DNA of 64,000 nt, taken from NCBI RefSeq assembly GCF_001939045.1, contig NZ_MKIM01000028.1, positions 186,001-250,000 of the forward strand. Direction: 5' to 3'. Numbering within the stretch: position 1 is the first letter of the stretch; every line of letters starts with the position of its first letter. Positions 16,328-25,790 of this stretch are shown one piece after another. Source of the stretch: Rhizobium oryziradicis (lineage in GTDB: Bacteria > Pseudomonadota > Alphaproteobacteria > Rhizobiales > Rhizobiaceae). The notes under the pieces were generated by a model. That model did not search any database. It saw only the letters and a list, made by a program, of their open reading frames with translations, and was not told the origin of the DNA. A program made the translations under genes and the position numbers.

Positions 16328-17572
16328 TCACCAGACCAGATCGAGCCGCTCCAATCCATGAAAGTGATAGACATCTTTCACCTTGGGGCGGCTGGCAAGC
16401 TTCAGTCCGGGCAGGCGCTTGAACAGCAATGGCAGTGCGAGGTTCAACTCCAGCCGTGCCAAGGGCGCGCCAATGCAAAAATGAATGCCTGCGCCAAACG
16501 ACAGGTTTGCCCCTTCATTGCGGATTGGCTTGAAGGTGAGGGGATCGGGAAATTTTCGCGGGTCCAAATTGGCCGCAGCCAGGATCAGGCTGATCTTATC
16601 GCCACGTTTCAGGCTGACGCCATCAATCTCGCAAGGCTCAAGACAGTAGCGCTGGAAAATATGCACCGGCGCACAAATGCGCAAACATTCTTCCACCGTG
16701 CGCTCAGTGCTTGCGGCGTCGGCAAAAAGCGCTGACGGGTCCAGCCCGCTTTCGAGAATAACACGCACCGAATTGCCAATCTGATGCACGGTTGCCTCGT
16801 GGCCAGCGTTGAGCAAAACAATGGTGGTGGACACCAACTCATCATCGGTCAGAAGCTGACCTTTGTGCTCTGTATGGATCATGTGGCTGAGCAGATCTTC
16901 GCGCGGTGTGGCGCGGCGCTGGGCAATGATGCTGCGGACATAATCGGAAAACTCCTTCGATGAGCGATCCGCGGCATCCTCATCCGCACGGGTTCGGTTG
17001 AACATATACATGCCGACATAGTCATGGGACCATTTCAGCAATTGCGGCCCCATCTCATCGGGAATGCCAATCATCCGGGCGATCATGGTCACCGGGATGA
17101 TGTCCGCAAAGCTTGCGAGAAGCTCTGTCTTGCGCTCGCCTTCGAAGGCATCAATCAAGCCGTTGGCAAGATCGGTGATCTCCGGCGTCATTTTTTCCAC
17201 ATGGCGCGAGACAAAGGCGCGATTGACAAGGGTGCGCAATCTTGTGTGTTCCGGCGGCTCAAGCTCCAGCAGCGACCACGACTCCGCTGCGTCAAAATGG
17301 CGGGTGTGGGCCGAAGGCGGCGGCATATTGAGCTCTTCGCGGCTGGCGATATGCAGGATCTGACGGCCAAACCGCTTGTCGCGCAACAGCGCATTGACCA
17401 GATCATAGCTGCTGAAAAACCACTGCTTCTGCTGTTCCCAATAGAAGGTGGGAGCTTGCTCATGTAGCGCCGCATAGACGGCATTGGGATTGTCGTAAAA
17501 CCGTGGATCGCTTGAATCGAGGCTGACGGAGCGATTTGTGGTGTCCACGGATAGGAAAGAGGAGAGAGTCAT
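16328..17572 (-). CDS. Cytochrome P450
   Basis: About 414 residues, a soluble bacterial P450. The I-helix is VLLNAGHEATVHQIGN, with the acid-alcohol pair changed to Glu-Ala-Thr. The K-helix ExxR is in EECLRICAP, and the heme-cysteine loop is LSFGAGIHFCIGAPLARLEL, complete. The PPEHTRLRTLVNRAF segment also fits class I bacterial P450s fed by ferredoxin. No ferredoxin or reductase gene is adjacent. I use the ATG at 17572; in-frame starts at 17587 (ATG) and 17590 (TTG) also exist. It converges on the cupin gene with only 4 bases between stops. Substrate unknown. Confidence 0.9.
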   Translation of the reverse strand: MTLSSFLSVDTTNRSVSLDSSDPRFYDNPNAVYAALHEQAPTFYWEQQKQWFFSSYDLVNALLRDKRFGRQILHIASREELNMPPPSAHTRHFDAAESWSLLELEPPEHTRLRTLVNRAFVSRHVEKMTPEITDLANGLIDAFEGERKTELLASFADIIPVTMIARMIGIPDEMGPQLLKWSHDYVGMYMFNRTRADEDAADRSSKEFSDYVRSIIAQRRATPREDLLSHMIHTEHKGQLLTDDELVSTTIVLLNAGHEATVHQIGNSVRVILESGLDPSALFADAASTERTVEECLRICAPVHIFQRYCLEPCEIDGVSLKRGDKISLILAAANLDPRKFPDPLTFKPIRNEGANLSFGAGIHFCIGAPLARLELNLALPLLFKRLPGLKLASRPKVKDVYHFHGLERLDLVW

Positions 17573-17608
17573 GAGGTGCCTGATCATCAAATGAGGTGTA
17601 AATATGCT

Positions 17609-18919
17609 CTATGTATCGGAATGCAGCTGACGCTGCGTAAGGCGGCGAAGGGCAGCCACCTGCAGGTCCGCATCCTGGTCAATGGCGGCGGGACTGCCAG
17701 GCTCCAGGCCCGGACCAATGCAATAGACGCTTTCTCCGCGCGCGATGGCAGTGCGATTTCGGCCATCTGCCTTTGCTTTGTAAAGGCCGTGATCAGCCTG
17801 GCTCATCAGCGTATCAAAATCAAACTGAGCGGCGTTGATGCTGGAGATGCCAATGCTCACCGTAAGGCGCACTGTGTGAGCGTGAATGACAATCGGCGTA
17901 TTGGCAACCATTGTGCGGATCTGTTCGGCAAGGCCTGCTGCTTGCCGCAGGTTCTCGACGGGTATCAAGGTGCAGAATTCCTCACCGCCAGACCGCCCAA
18001 ACAGTCCCTTCGGATGCGTCCCTGCATTTGCGACAACCGAGGAGGCCATTTCGGCAAAGGATGACAAGACTGCATCGCCGACCTGATGGCCGTGCGTGTC
18101 GTTGATGGTTTTGAAATGGTCGAGGTCAAACACCAGAAGCGCCAGAAGCCGATCCTTCGTTGTGTTGTGCTTTAATGTGTGTGCGGCCTCAATCAAACCT
18201 CGGCGATTCAAGGCCCCGGTCAGCGGGTCGGTCACAGACAAGAGTTTCAGGCGCGCCTCATTCCGATCCATGATTATTTTTGACAACAGCACGAAAGTTG
18301 AGAGCATGCAGGCGATAAACAAGAGGATCATGCCTCCCAGGAATGGGATGCCTGCAAAATTTTCCGGGTGTCCGAGAATTCCATAGAGTGCAAAGCTGAG
18401 TGCCATTCCGCTCTGCACCAACCATAGGCCAGCCAGCATGTGTCTGTACCTCGGCTTGCTCAACCGGGAGCTCACCAATGTTGATGCCAGAAAGGCATAG
18501 CCAAGGGCGGAGCCGAGTGCGTACACAATCAGCCTGTTGGCAAAGCTCGAATAGATCGGTGGAAACAGATTGGCAACAAGCCAGAGTGCGGCCGGAATTG
18601 CTGGCCAAGACACCCATTTGCGCCCTTCAAACAATCGCAAGCCGTTGGCCCACAGGCACAGTGACAAAAGAACCAGGCAATTGCTGAAATAGATTGTGAG
18701 GATATCGCCAGCATACCCCCGCAGATTGAAGGAGATACCTCCAAGGCTGTTGAGGGCAAACCCGATGCAGAACAACAAATAATGGCGCTGTGAGCGGTCG
18801 TGGAGCCAGACGACAAACAAAAGAAGAGACAATGTGAGCGCTTGAGCACTCCACATAAAAAAAGCAGTCTTCGCGTCAAGCAAGTTTTTTGCCCTTAATT
18901 CTCTGAATTGCGGCCGCAA
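17609..18919 (-). CDS. Membrane-bound diguanylate cyclase (GGDEF)
   Basis: 436 residues. The N-terminal half (about 20-210) has six or seven hydrophobic helices. A linker (MDRNEARLKLLSVTDPLTGALNRRGL) leads into a C-terminal GGDEF domain whose active-site signature is RSGGEEFC, so c-di-GMP synthesis is expected. The domain also carries DLDHFKTINDTHGHQVGD. I see no RxxD inhibitory site five residues before the signature (KGLFGRSGGEEF). There is no EAL domain. It lies 37 bases upstream of the P450 start and may be cotranscribed. C-di-GMP control would fit the adhesive-polysaccharide locus at the left edge, but that link is inference. Confidence 0.9.
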   Translation of the reverse strand: MRPQFRELRAKNLLDAKTAFFMWSAQALTLSLLLFVVWLHDRSQRHYLLFCIGFALNSLGGISFNLRGYAGDILTIYFSNCLVLLSLCLWANGLRLFEGRKWVSWPAIPAALWLVANLFPPIYSSFANRLIVYALGSALGYAFLASTLVSSRLSKPRYRHMLAGLWLVQSGMALSFALYGILGHPENFAGIPFLGGMILLFIACMLSTFVLLSKIIMDRNEARLKLLSVTDPLTGALNRRGLIEAAHTLKHNTTKDRLLALLVFDLDHFKTINDTHGHQVGDAVLSSFAEMASSVVANAGTHPKGLFGRSGGEEFCTLIPVENLRQAAGLAEQIRTMVANTPIVIHAHTVRLTVSIGISSINAAQFDFDTLMSQADHGLYKAKADGRNRTAIARGESVYCIGPGLEPGSPAAIDQDADLQVAALRRLTQRQLHSDT

Positions 18920-19247
18920 TATCTGTGCTAATGGAATGCACGACCGCCGCCTGAACCAGTCCGCCGATTATATTTCAAATTCAGAAATTGCCTGGATGAT
19001 TTGAAAATTCAAAACGGTTTTTCGTCTCTGATGAGGCACAGCTGCGCTTCAAATTCACAAACCCTGTAACAAATCCCATACTAATCTCTTTTTTGCCGAT
19101 GTTGCAAACGCTTGATTGGTTCCGTACATGGCCTTTTGACTGCATTTATGGCGGAAATCCGATGTGGCCAACCGATTGGACTTCTTTCGCTTTTGCTAAA
19201 GAATTGCCGTGAGAATGTGGATATCAGTCGCGACAGCGCCGTGCGCC
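18920..19247. other. Intergenic stretch, nothing recognised
   Basis: About 330 bases between the GGDEF gene and the first repeat. AT-rich; no coding frame, RNA gene or convincing promoter seen. Confidence 0.4.
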
Positions 19248-19337
19248 CTATATGGCGCACAAAGGTTCGCTGTAGCTCTTTATTTCTGTTGCATAATTTT
19301 ATCTTTAAGCCGATTCCGGTTTAAAGAGTTATGCAAT
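19248..19337. repeat. RIME-like intergenic palindromic repeat, copy A
   Basis: Two adjacent palindromes: an imperfect GCGCACAAAGGTTCGC hairpin, then GCATAA ... TTATGC enclosing CTTTAA ... TTAAAG. Same order and orientation as copy B about 206 bases downstream. Stem changes between A and B are compensatory. Confidence 0.7.
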
Positions 19338-19453
19338 AGTCGAATGCAAGCGATTAACGATATCCTTTGCTCGCGTCTTGAAGTCTGGGGGGCTAACACT
19401 CTATGTATGTCTTGACAGCATTGGAATTGATTCCCGCATACAGCGCTGAGCGC

Positions 19454-19543
19454 CATATAGGCGCACAAAGGTGCGCTGTAGCATTTTATATCTGATGCAT
19501 AATTTTTGCCTTAAATCGATTCCGGTTTAAGGAATTATGCATT
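19454..19543. repeat. RIME-like intergenic palindromic repeat, copy B
   Basis: A perfect GCGCAC-AAAG-GTGCGC hairpin followed by GCATAATT ... AATTATGC, enclosing CCTTAAA ... TTTAAGG around TCGATTCCGG. It ends 79 bases before the clpP ATG. Confidence 0.75.
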
Positions 19544-19622
19544 AGGGGTTTTTTATGTTGCGCCTACGGCTTTAATGGTGAGCCTAGAGCTTTATGTTGG
19601 GAATGGGTTGAAAAGGACGGAC

Positions 19623-20255
19623 ATGAGAAATCCAGTTGATACCGCCATGGCCCTCGTGCCTATGGTCGTCGAGCAGACCAATCGCGGCGAGCGGTCCTAT
19701 GACATCTATTCGCGTCTGTTGAAGGAGCGCATCATTTTCTTGACCGGTCCGGTCGAAGATCACATGGCATCGCTCGTGTGTGCCCAGCTCCTGTTTCTGG
19801 AAGCGGAAAATCCGAAAAAGGAAATCGCGATCTATATCAATTCGCCGGGCGGTGTTGTGACGGCAGGCATGGCGATTTATGACACCATGCAGTTTATTCG
19901 TCCCGCCGTATCCACGCTTTGCATTGGTCAGGCCGCATCCATGGGCTCGCTGCTTCTGGCTGCTGGCGAAAAGGGCATGCGTTTTGCAACCCCGAATGCA
20001 CGGATCATGGTGCACCAGCCATCCGGCGGGTTCCAGGGTCAGGCGTCTGATATTGAGCGTCATGCACGCGACATCATCAAGATGAAGCGCCGCCTCAATG
20101 AGGTTTACGTCAAGCACACGGGCCGCACCCTTGAAGAGGTTGAGCAGACACTTGACCGTGACCACTTCATGGAATCCAGTGAAGCTAAGGATTGGGGTCT
20201 GATCGACAAGATTCTGACAACGCGCGCCGAGATCGAGGGTATAACGGCATCTTGA
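19623..20255 (+). CDS. clpP: ATP-dependent Clp protease proteolytic subunit
   Basis: 210 residues from the ATG at 19623 (AAAGGA 8 bases upstream). An upstream in-frame start at 19575 adds unrelated sequence. Serine peptidase S14: catalytic Ser106 in [10 protein letters not shown], His131 in MVHQPSGG, and Asp near 180 in TLDRDHF. It lacks a long propeptide. ClpP forms the double-ring chamber fed by ClpX (next gene, 308 bases on) and ClpA. In alphaproteobacteria it degrades CtrA-pathway and SsrA-tagged proteins. Two mosaic repeats lie directly upstream. Confidence 0.97.
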   Translation: MRNPVDTAMALVPMVVEQTNRGERSYDIYSRLLKERIIFLTGPVEDHMASLVCAQLLFLEAENPKKEIAIYINSPGGVVTAGMAIYDTMQFIRPAVSTLCIGQAASMGSLLLAAGEKGMRFATPNARIMVHQPSGGFQGQASDIERHARDIIKMKRRLNEVYVKHTGRTLEEVEQTLDRDHFMESSEAKDWGLIDKILTTRAEIEGITAS

Positions 20256-20563
20256 TCCGGTTTTGGTTGCTCCTTCCATGGAAAACGTAAGCTACACTCC
20301 ATGGAGGGGGTTTAATCTCAGACCGAACGCGCTAATAATAGTTATTAAGGCTATGTTGAAGTTTTATGACGTAGTCTGATAATTCTCGGAGGTTTTCGTT
20401 GCCGTCGGCTCAATGATGTGACTTTTTGAGAGCTGAATAGTACCTCCGAACCGATTTCGTCCCAGCCGCCAGGGTGACGGCTCGTCCGAGAGGCGGAAAA
20501 GGGGCGATGTGAGTAGACCGCGAACCAGCAAGTGCTGGTGCGGCGTGCTGGAAGGAAAAAGTT
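20256..20563. other. clpP-clpX intergenic region
   Basis: 308 bases. Just after clpP there are two copies of the palindrome TCCATGGA about 15 bases apart (about 20275-20305), which could fold as a weak hairpin. The rest presumably carries a separate clpX promoter that I cannot place. GGAAGGA lies about 8 bases before the clpX ATG. Confidence 0.4.
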
Positions 20564-21844
20564 ATGAGCAAAGTCAGCGGAAGCAACGGCGGTGACTCCA
20601 AGAATACCCTGTATTGTTCGTTCTGCGGCAAGAGCCAGCACGAGGTCCGCAAGCTGATTGCTGGCCCGACAGTGTTCATCTGCGATGAATGCGTCGAACT
20701 TTGCATGGATATCATCCGCGAAGAAAACAAAAGCTCGATGGTCAAGTCCCGCGAAGGCGTTCCCACGCCGCAGGACATCATCAAGATTCTCGACGAATAT
20801 GTGATTGGTCAGCAGCAGGCGAAGAAAGTTTTGTCGGTTGCCGTGCACAATCACTACAAGCGCCTTTCGCATGCCTCCAAGGGTGGCGGCGAAGTTGAGC
20901 TTGCAAAGTCGAACATTCTGCTGTGCGGACCAACCGGTTGCGGCAAGACCTATCTTGCCCAGACCTTGGCGCGCATCATTGATGTGCCATTCACCATGGC
21001 CGACGCCACAACGCTGACGGAAGCCGGCTATGTGGGCGAGGATGTGGAAAACATCATTCTCAAGCTGCTTCAGTCTGCCGATTACAACGTTGAGCGTGCA
21101 CAGCGCGGCATCGTGTACATCGATGAAGTGGACAAGATCAGCCGCAAGTCTGACAATCCATCCATCACCCGCGACGTGTCGGGCGAGGGCGTGCAGCAGG
21201 CGCTGTTGAAGATCATGGAAGGAACAGTTGCATCTGTTCCGCCTCAGGGTGGCCGCAAGCATCCTCAGCAGGAATTCCTGCAGGTGGATACTACCAACAT
21301 CCTGTTCATCTGCGGCGGTGCCTTTGCCGGTCTGGACAAGATCATCTCAGCCCGTGGCGAAAAGACCTCCATTGGCTTTGGCGCTTCGGTGTCATCGCCG
21401 GAAGATCGCCGCGTTGGCGAAGTGCTGCGCGAGCTGGAGCCGGAAGATCTGGTGAAGTTCGGCCTCATCCCAGAGTTCATCGGTCGTTTGCCTGTTCTGG
21501 CTACGCTGGAAGATCTGGATGAGGATGCGCTGATTCAGATCCTGTCGGAGCCAAAGAACGCTTTGGTCAAGCAGTATCAGCGCCTGTTCGAGATGGAAGA
21601 TGTCGAGTTGAACTTCCATGAAGATGCCTTGCGCGAAATCGCCCGTCGGGCCATTACGCGTAAGACCGGTGCGCGTGGTTTGCGTTCCATCATGGAAAAA
21701 ATCTTGCTCGACACCATGTTCGAACTGCCTGAGCTTGAAGGTGTTCGCGAAGTGGTCATCTCGGATGAGGTTGTCCGTGGTACGGCCCGTCCGCTTTACA
21801 TTTACGCAGACCGCCAGGATGAGAAGGTCAACGCTTCGGCGTGA
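20564..21844 (+). CDS. clpX: ATP-dependent protease ATP-binding subunit ClpX
   Basis: 426 residues. An N-terminal four-cysteine zinc finger ([12 protein letters not shown] ... [10 protein letters not shown]) binds substrates and adaptors. The AAA+ module has Walker A GPTGCGKT at 122-129, Walker [11 protein letters not shown], sensor regions, and the pore and IGF-type ClpP-docking loops (TSIGFGASV). It unfolds tagged proteins and passes them to ClpP. Full length with no anomalies. Confidence 0.98.
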   Translation: MSKVSGSNGGDSKNTLYCSFCGKSQHEVRKLIAGPTVFICDECVELCMDIIREENKSSMVKSREGVPTPQDIIKILDEYVIGQQQAKKVLSVAVHNHYKRLSHASKGGGEVELAKSNILLCGPTGCGKTYLAQTLARIIDVPFTMADATTLTEAGYVGEDVENIILKLLQSADYNVERAQRGIVYIDEVDKISRKSDNPSITRDVSGEGVQQALLKIMEGTVASVPPQGGRKHPQQEFLQVDTTNILFICGGAFAGLDKIISARGEKTSIGFGASVSSPEDRRVGEVLRELEPEDLVKFGLIPEFIGRLPVLATLEDLDEDALIQILSEPKNALVKQYQRLFEMEDVELNFHEDALREIARRAITRKTGARGLRSIMEKILLDTMFELPELEGVREVVISDEVVRGTARPLYIYADRQDEKVNASA

Positions 21845-21878
21845 TCGTTTTCATCTGTTGATGACTGCAGTGTTTTGG

Positions 21879-21902
21879 AGCCCGCCTCGTGCGGGCTTCA
21901 TT
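21879..21902 (+). terminator. Terminator candidate after clpX
   Basis: AGCCCGC-CTCGT-GCGGGCT stem-loop 35 bases after the clpX stop, with a poor T-run. Confidence 0.55.
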
Positions 21903-22436
21903 GATTCTGGGCTGTCATTTTTGTCATCGCTGATTCCAGGGTGTTCGACGGGCGACGCTTTCGAATTTTGGCAAAAAATGCGCAGATTTTGATCTGATTT
22001 GAACTGTTCCATCGGTTTTTTTGTCTTTGCGGTTCATTCCGTGTTTCAGTCGTTTGCAGCCGCATTTTGAATGGTTTATGACTGATGCAGATGCTTCGCG
22101 TGATTTGGCGGCGCACTGGGGTATTTTTACCGCAATGCTCGTATCCATTGACCGCGCAGAAACATGGTTTGAGGTTCGGGCGTGGTTGAATAAGGCGCAT
22201 CGTCACTGCCTCCTGGGCGATCTAGGGGGCGGTTAAGGTTTTTCCGCCGGCGTTTATCGGCGGTGTGTTTCGCGTCAAGGTGTCCGATCTGGTGCCGCAC
22301 TCATCGGAAAAGATCGACAGACTTGAATTTTGAGGCTCGGGTCTCCACTTCAGTGTGTGAGACAACATAACCATGTCCCCCGCGGCGAGTAAGCGCGGAT
22401 TTGGGTCCCGGCAACGGGACGATGAAAGGAAATGGA
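21903..22436. other. clpX-lon intergenic region
   Basis: About 530 bases without a gene I can support. A 71-codon frame at 22021-22236 has no ribosome site or family resemblance. A possible heat-shock promoter lies at 22322-22350. Confidence 0.4.
22322..22350 (+). promoter_or_regulatory. Possible RpoH promoter of lon
   Basis: CTTGAA (22322-22327), 17 bases, CCACTT (22345-22350). This partly fits the alphaproteobacterial heat-shock pattern CTTGAA-N17-CCNATN and is about 80 bases before the lon ATG. Confidence 0.3.
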
Positions 22437-24857
22437 ATGACTAAAGTGACCTCTGTCACGGGCAATGCTGATACCTATCCGGTATTGCCGTTGCGTGACA
22501 TCGTGGTGTTCCCGCACATGATCGTGCCGCTCTTTGTAGGGCGCGAGAAGTCCATTCGTGCTCTTGAAGAAGTCATGGGTACCGACAAGCAGATCATGTT
22601 GGCCACCCAGATCAATGCAAGTGAAGATGATCCGTCGACAGACGCGATTTACGAAGTTGGTACAATTGCCAATGTCTTGCAGCTGCTGAAGCTTCCTGAT
22701 GGCACCGTCAAGGTGCTGATCGAAGGCAAGGCGCGCGCCAAGATCGCAGGCTATACCGAGCGCGAAGATTTCTACGAGGCTCGCGCCGACGTATTGGTCG
22801 AGCCAGAGGAAGATCCGGTCGAGAACGAGGCCTTGAGCCGCTCTGTCGTGTCTGAGTTTGAAAATTACGTCAAGCTCAACAAGAAGATTTCGCCGGAAGT
22901 TGTCGGTGCTGCAAGCCAGATCGAGGATTATTCCAAGCTGGCCGACACCGTTGCGTCGCACCTGTCCATCAAGGTCACCGAGAAGCAGGAAATGCTGGAA
23001 ACGGTGAGCGTGAAGACACGTCTGGAAAAGGCGCTTGGCTTCATGGAAGGCGAAATTTCGGTTCTTCAGGTGGAAAAGCGTATCCGTTCGCGCGTCAAGC
23101 GCCAGATGGAAAAGACCCAGCGCGAATACTATCTGAATGAGCAGATGAAGGCGATCCAGAAGGAGCTTGGTGACGGCGAAGACGGCCGTGACGAAATGGC
23201 CGAACTGGAAGACCGCATCTCCAAGACCAAACTGACCAAGGAAGCCAAGGACAAGGCCGATGCCGAGCTGAAAAAGCTCAAGCATATGAGCCCTATGTCG
23301 GCGGAAGCCACAGTTGTGCGCAACTACCTTGATTGGTTGTTGAGCCTGCCATGGGGCAAGAAGTCGAAGGTCCGCATTGACCTGAATGCCGCGGAAAAGC
23401 TGCTGGATGAGGACCACTTTGGCCTTGATAAGGTCAAGGAGCGCATCATCGAGTATCTGGCGGTGCAGGCGCGCCAGACCAAGATCAAAGGTCCGATCCT
23501 GTGCCTTGTTGGCCCTCCCGGCGTTGGTAAAACATCGCTTGCCCGTTCCATCGCCAAGGCTACCGGACGCGAATATGTCCGCATGGCACTGGGTGGCGTG
23601 CGCGATGAAGCCGAAATCCGCGGTCATCGCCGTACCTACATTGGCTCTATGCCCGGCAAGGTCATTCAGTCGATGAAGAAGGCGAAGAAATCCAATCCTC
23701 TGTTCTTGCTCGATGAAATCGACAAGATGGGCCAGGATTTCCGTGGTGACCCATCGTCCGCCATGCTGGAGGTGCTTGATCCGGAACAGAATGCAACATT
23801 CATGGACCATTACCTGGAGGTCGAATATGACCTGTCCAACGTGATGTTCATCACCACGGCCAATACGCTGAATATTCCCGGCCCACTCATGGACCGTATG
23901 GAAATCATCCGTATTGCTGGCTACACGGAAGATGAAAAGCTGGAAATTGCCAAGCGGCACTTGCTGCCAAAGGCAATCAAGGAACATGCCTTGCGGCCGG
24001 AAGAATTCGTTCTGGCCGATGATGCGATTGTTGCGATCATCCAGCAATACACCCGCGAGGCCGGTGTTCGTAGTCTTGAGCGCGAGTTGATGAAGGTTGC
24101 CCGTAAGGCTGTGACTGAAATCATCAAGGGCAAGAGCACCTCGGTGTCTGTCACGGCTGCCAACATCAACGATTATCTGGGCGTTCCGCGCTATCGCCAT
24201 GGCGAAGCCGAGGGCGAAGACCAGGTGGGTATCGTCACAGGTTTGGCCTGGACGGAAGTGGGCGGCGAGTTGCTGACCATTGAAGGCGTGATGATGCCCG
24301 GCAAGGGCCGCATGACGGTGACCGGCAATTTGAAGGACGTGATGAAGGAATCGATTTCGGCTGCGGCGTCCTACGTTCGCTCGCGCGCGGTTGATTTCGG
24401 CATCGAGCCTCCACGGTTTGATAAGTCGGATATCCACGTTCACGTGCCGGAAGGTGCAACACCAAAGGATGGTCCGTCGGCGGGTGTTGCCATGGCAACG
24501 GCCATCGTGTCGGTGATGACCGGTATTCCGGTCAACAAGGATGTGGCAATGACGGGTGAAATCACCCTGCGTGGCCGCGTGCTTCCGATTGGTGGGTTGA
24601 AGGAAAAGCTGCTGGCTGCCCTTCGCGGCGGTATCAAGAAGGTTCTGATCCCGGAAGAAAACGCCAAGGATCTGGCGGATATTCCAGACAATGTGAAGAA
24701 TGGCCTTGAGATCGTGCCGGTGTCCCGCATGGGCGAGGTGATCAAGCACGCACTTCTGCGCGTGCCTGACCCGATTGAGTGGGATGGCACCGTGGAAACG
24801 CCTGCCGTTGGCACCGTTGAGGGTGTGGACGAATCGGGCGTAACCGTGGCGCATTAA
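22437..24857 (+). CDS. lon: ATP-dependent protease Lon (LonA)
   Basis: 806 residues from the ATG at 22437, with AAAGGA about 6 bases before it. An in-frame start at 22401 adds 12 residues without support. N-terminal substrate domain ([22 protein letters not shown]), coiled coil ([18 protein letters not shown]), AAA+ module with Walker [10 protein letters not shown] and Walker [11 protein letters not shown], and the protease domain with the Ser-Lys dyad: Ser681 in [10 protein letters not shown], and the lysine in [14 protein letters not shown]. It degrades misfolded proteins and regulators; in alphaproteobacteria these include DnaA and CcrM. Own transcription unit, ending in a strong terminator. 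Confidence 0.98.
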   Translation: MTKVTSVTGNADTYPVLPLRDIVVFPHMIVPLFVGREKSIRALEEVMGTDKQIMLATQINASEDDPSTDAIYEVGTIANVLQLLKLPDGTVKVLIEGKARAKIAGYTEREDFYEARADVLVEPEEDPVENEALSRSVVSEFENYVKLNKKISPEVVGAASQIEDYSKLADTVASHLSIKVTEKQEMLETVSVKTRLEKALGFMEGEISVLQVEKRIRSRVKRQMEKTQREYYLNEQMKAIQKELGDGEDGRDEMAELEDRISKTKLTKEAKDKADAELKKLKHMSPMSAEATVVRNYLDWLLSLPWGKKSKVRIDLNAAEKLLDEDHFGLDKVKERIIEYLAVQARQTKIKGPILCLVGPPGVGKTSLARSIAKATGREYVRMALGGVRDEAEIRGHRRTYIGSMPGKVIQSMKKAKKSNPLFLLDEIDKMGQDFRGDPSSAMLEVLDPEQNATFMDHYLEVEYDLSNVMFITTANTLNIPGPLMDRMEIIRIAGYTEDEKLEIAKRHLLPKAIKEHALRPEEFVLADDAIVAIIQQYTREAGVRSLERELMKVARKAVTEIIKGKSTSVSVTAANINDYLGVPRYRHGEAEGEDQVGIVTGLAWTEVGGELLTIEGVMMPGKGRMTVTGNLKDVMKESISAAASYVRSRAVDFGIEPPRFDKSDIHVHVPEGATPKDGPSAGVAMATAIVSVMTGIPVNKDVAMTGEITLRGRVLPIGGLKEKLLAALRGGIKKVLIPEENAKDLADIPDNVKNGLEIVPVSRMGEVIKHALLRVPDPIEWDGTVETPAVGTVEGVDESGVTVAH

Positions 24858-24902
24858 GCCCGCGCTTGCCATGATGTTGGCGTAATCTGCTCAAAACTTG
24901 AG

Positions 24903-24932
24903 AAAGGCTGGTGAAAACACCAGCCTTTTTTG
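24903..24932 (+). terminator. Intrinsic terminator of lon
   Basis: A perfect 11-bp stem AAAGGCTGGTG / CACCAGCCTTT with an AAAA loop and a T-run, 45 bases after the lon stop. Confidence 0.92.
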
Positions 24933-25064
24933 TGTAAACATCGCTGGAACCCTTGTTTTTCAGGCGATAGCGGTGCTTTTGGCTTGCGACGGGCATGGGC
25001 ATGAGTATTGTCGCCCGACTTGCAGTTTTTGACTCGTTTCATGCCATACAGAAAGGTTGGAAAC

Positions 25065-25340
25065 ATGAATAAGACCGAACTCGTATCCGCAGTCGCTGAA
25101 AAGGCTGGCCTGACCAAGGCTGATGCCGCATCGGCCGTTGATGCCGTTTTCGACACGGTTCAGGCTGAACTGAAGAACGGTGGCGATATTCGCCTTGCAG
25201 GCTTTGGTGCCTTCACCGTATCTCACCGTGAAGCTTCGAAGGGCCGTAACCCTTCAACCGGTGCTGAAGTTGATATTCCAGCCCGCAACGTGCCAAAGTT
25301 CACGGCCGGCAAGGGTTTGAAAGACGCTGTTAACAGCTAA
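25065..25340 (+). CDS. hupB: DNA-binding protein HU
   Basis: 91 residues from the ATG at 25065 (GAAAGG upstream). Typical HU: MNKTELVSAVAEKAGLTKADA, dimerisation helices, FGAFTVSHREASKGRNPSTG leading into the DNA-clamping arm EVDIPARNVPKFTAGKGLKDAV. It bends and compacts DNA as a homodimer. The lon-hup order is common in proteobacteria, but here a terminator separates them, so HU has its own promoter within about 130 bases. Confidence 0.97.
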   Translation: MNKTELVSAVAEKAGLTKADAASAVDAVFDTVQAELKNGGDIRLAGFGAFTVSHREASKGRNPSTGAEVDIPARNVPKFTAGKGLKDAVNS

Positions 25341-25380
25341 TTCCTCTTCACCGTCTTTACGGTGCGCTGGACACGAATTT

Positions 25381-25411
25381 AAAAAACCCGGCGGCTAGCC
25401 GGGTTTTTTTT
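25381..25411 (+). terminator. Intrinsic terminator of hupB
   Basis: AAACCCGGC-GGCTA-GCCGGGTTT stem with a run of T and a preceding run of A, so it can work in both directions. Confidence 0.92.
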
Positions 25412-25512
25412 GGCGAAATCGCCATCGCGCGATGCTGACAGGTTTTGTTGACGCTCTGTCTTGCGAAACGCCGTGTTCCGCTTTGTCACAATATGCAATA
25501 TGCTGACATTAT

Positions 25513-25688
25513 TCTCAGGGCGGGGTGAAAGTCCCCACCGGCGGTATCGGGCAATGCCCGGAGCCCGCGAGCGCTTACCGGTTGATCTTTGGGCCGCAAG
25601 ATTTTGGGCTTGATGCATCACCGGCAGGTTAGCAGATCCGGTGCGATGCCGGAGCCGACGGTATAGTCCGGATGAAAGAGAATGAGAG
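25513..25688 (+). ncRNA. FMN riboswitch (RFN element)
   Basis: The conserved RFN core is complete: AGGGCGGGGTGAAAGTCCCC at the first helix, CCGGCGGTA, GAGCCCGCGAGCG, then AGATCCGGTGCGATGCCGGA, GCCGACGGTATAGTCCGGAT and GAAAGAGAATG at the 3' side. It lies 100 bases before the transporter gene at 25791, so FMN should turn that gene off. I see no clear intrinsic-terminator expression platform. Control may act on translation or through Rho. Confidence 0.95.
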
Positions 25689-25790
25689 ACGGGTGCTTTT
25701 TCGACGGATCGCCAATCGCGGGCGGCCATCGGACGGGTGCCTGTTTGCATTTGCCCTGATTTATGATGTCCTTGTAATGAAGGAAGAGGC

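Noticed and set aside
22021-22236. 71-codon frame between clpX and lon
   Set aside because: No ribosome site and no family; kept only as intergenic sequence.
22350-24872. 840-codon open frame antisense to lon
   Set aside because: Low-complexity His/Gln/Arg-rich translation, no ribosome site; it mirrors the codon bias of lon, whose motifs are intact.
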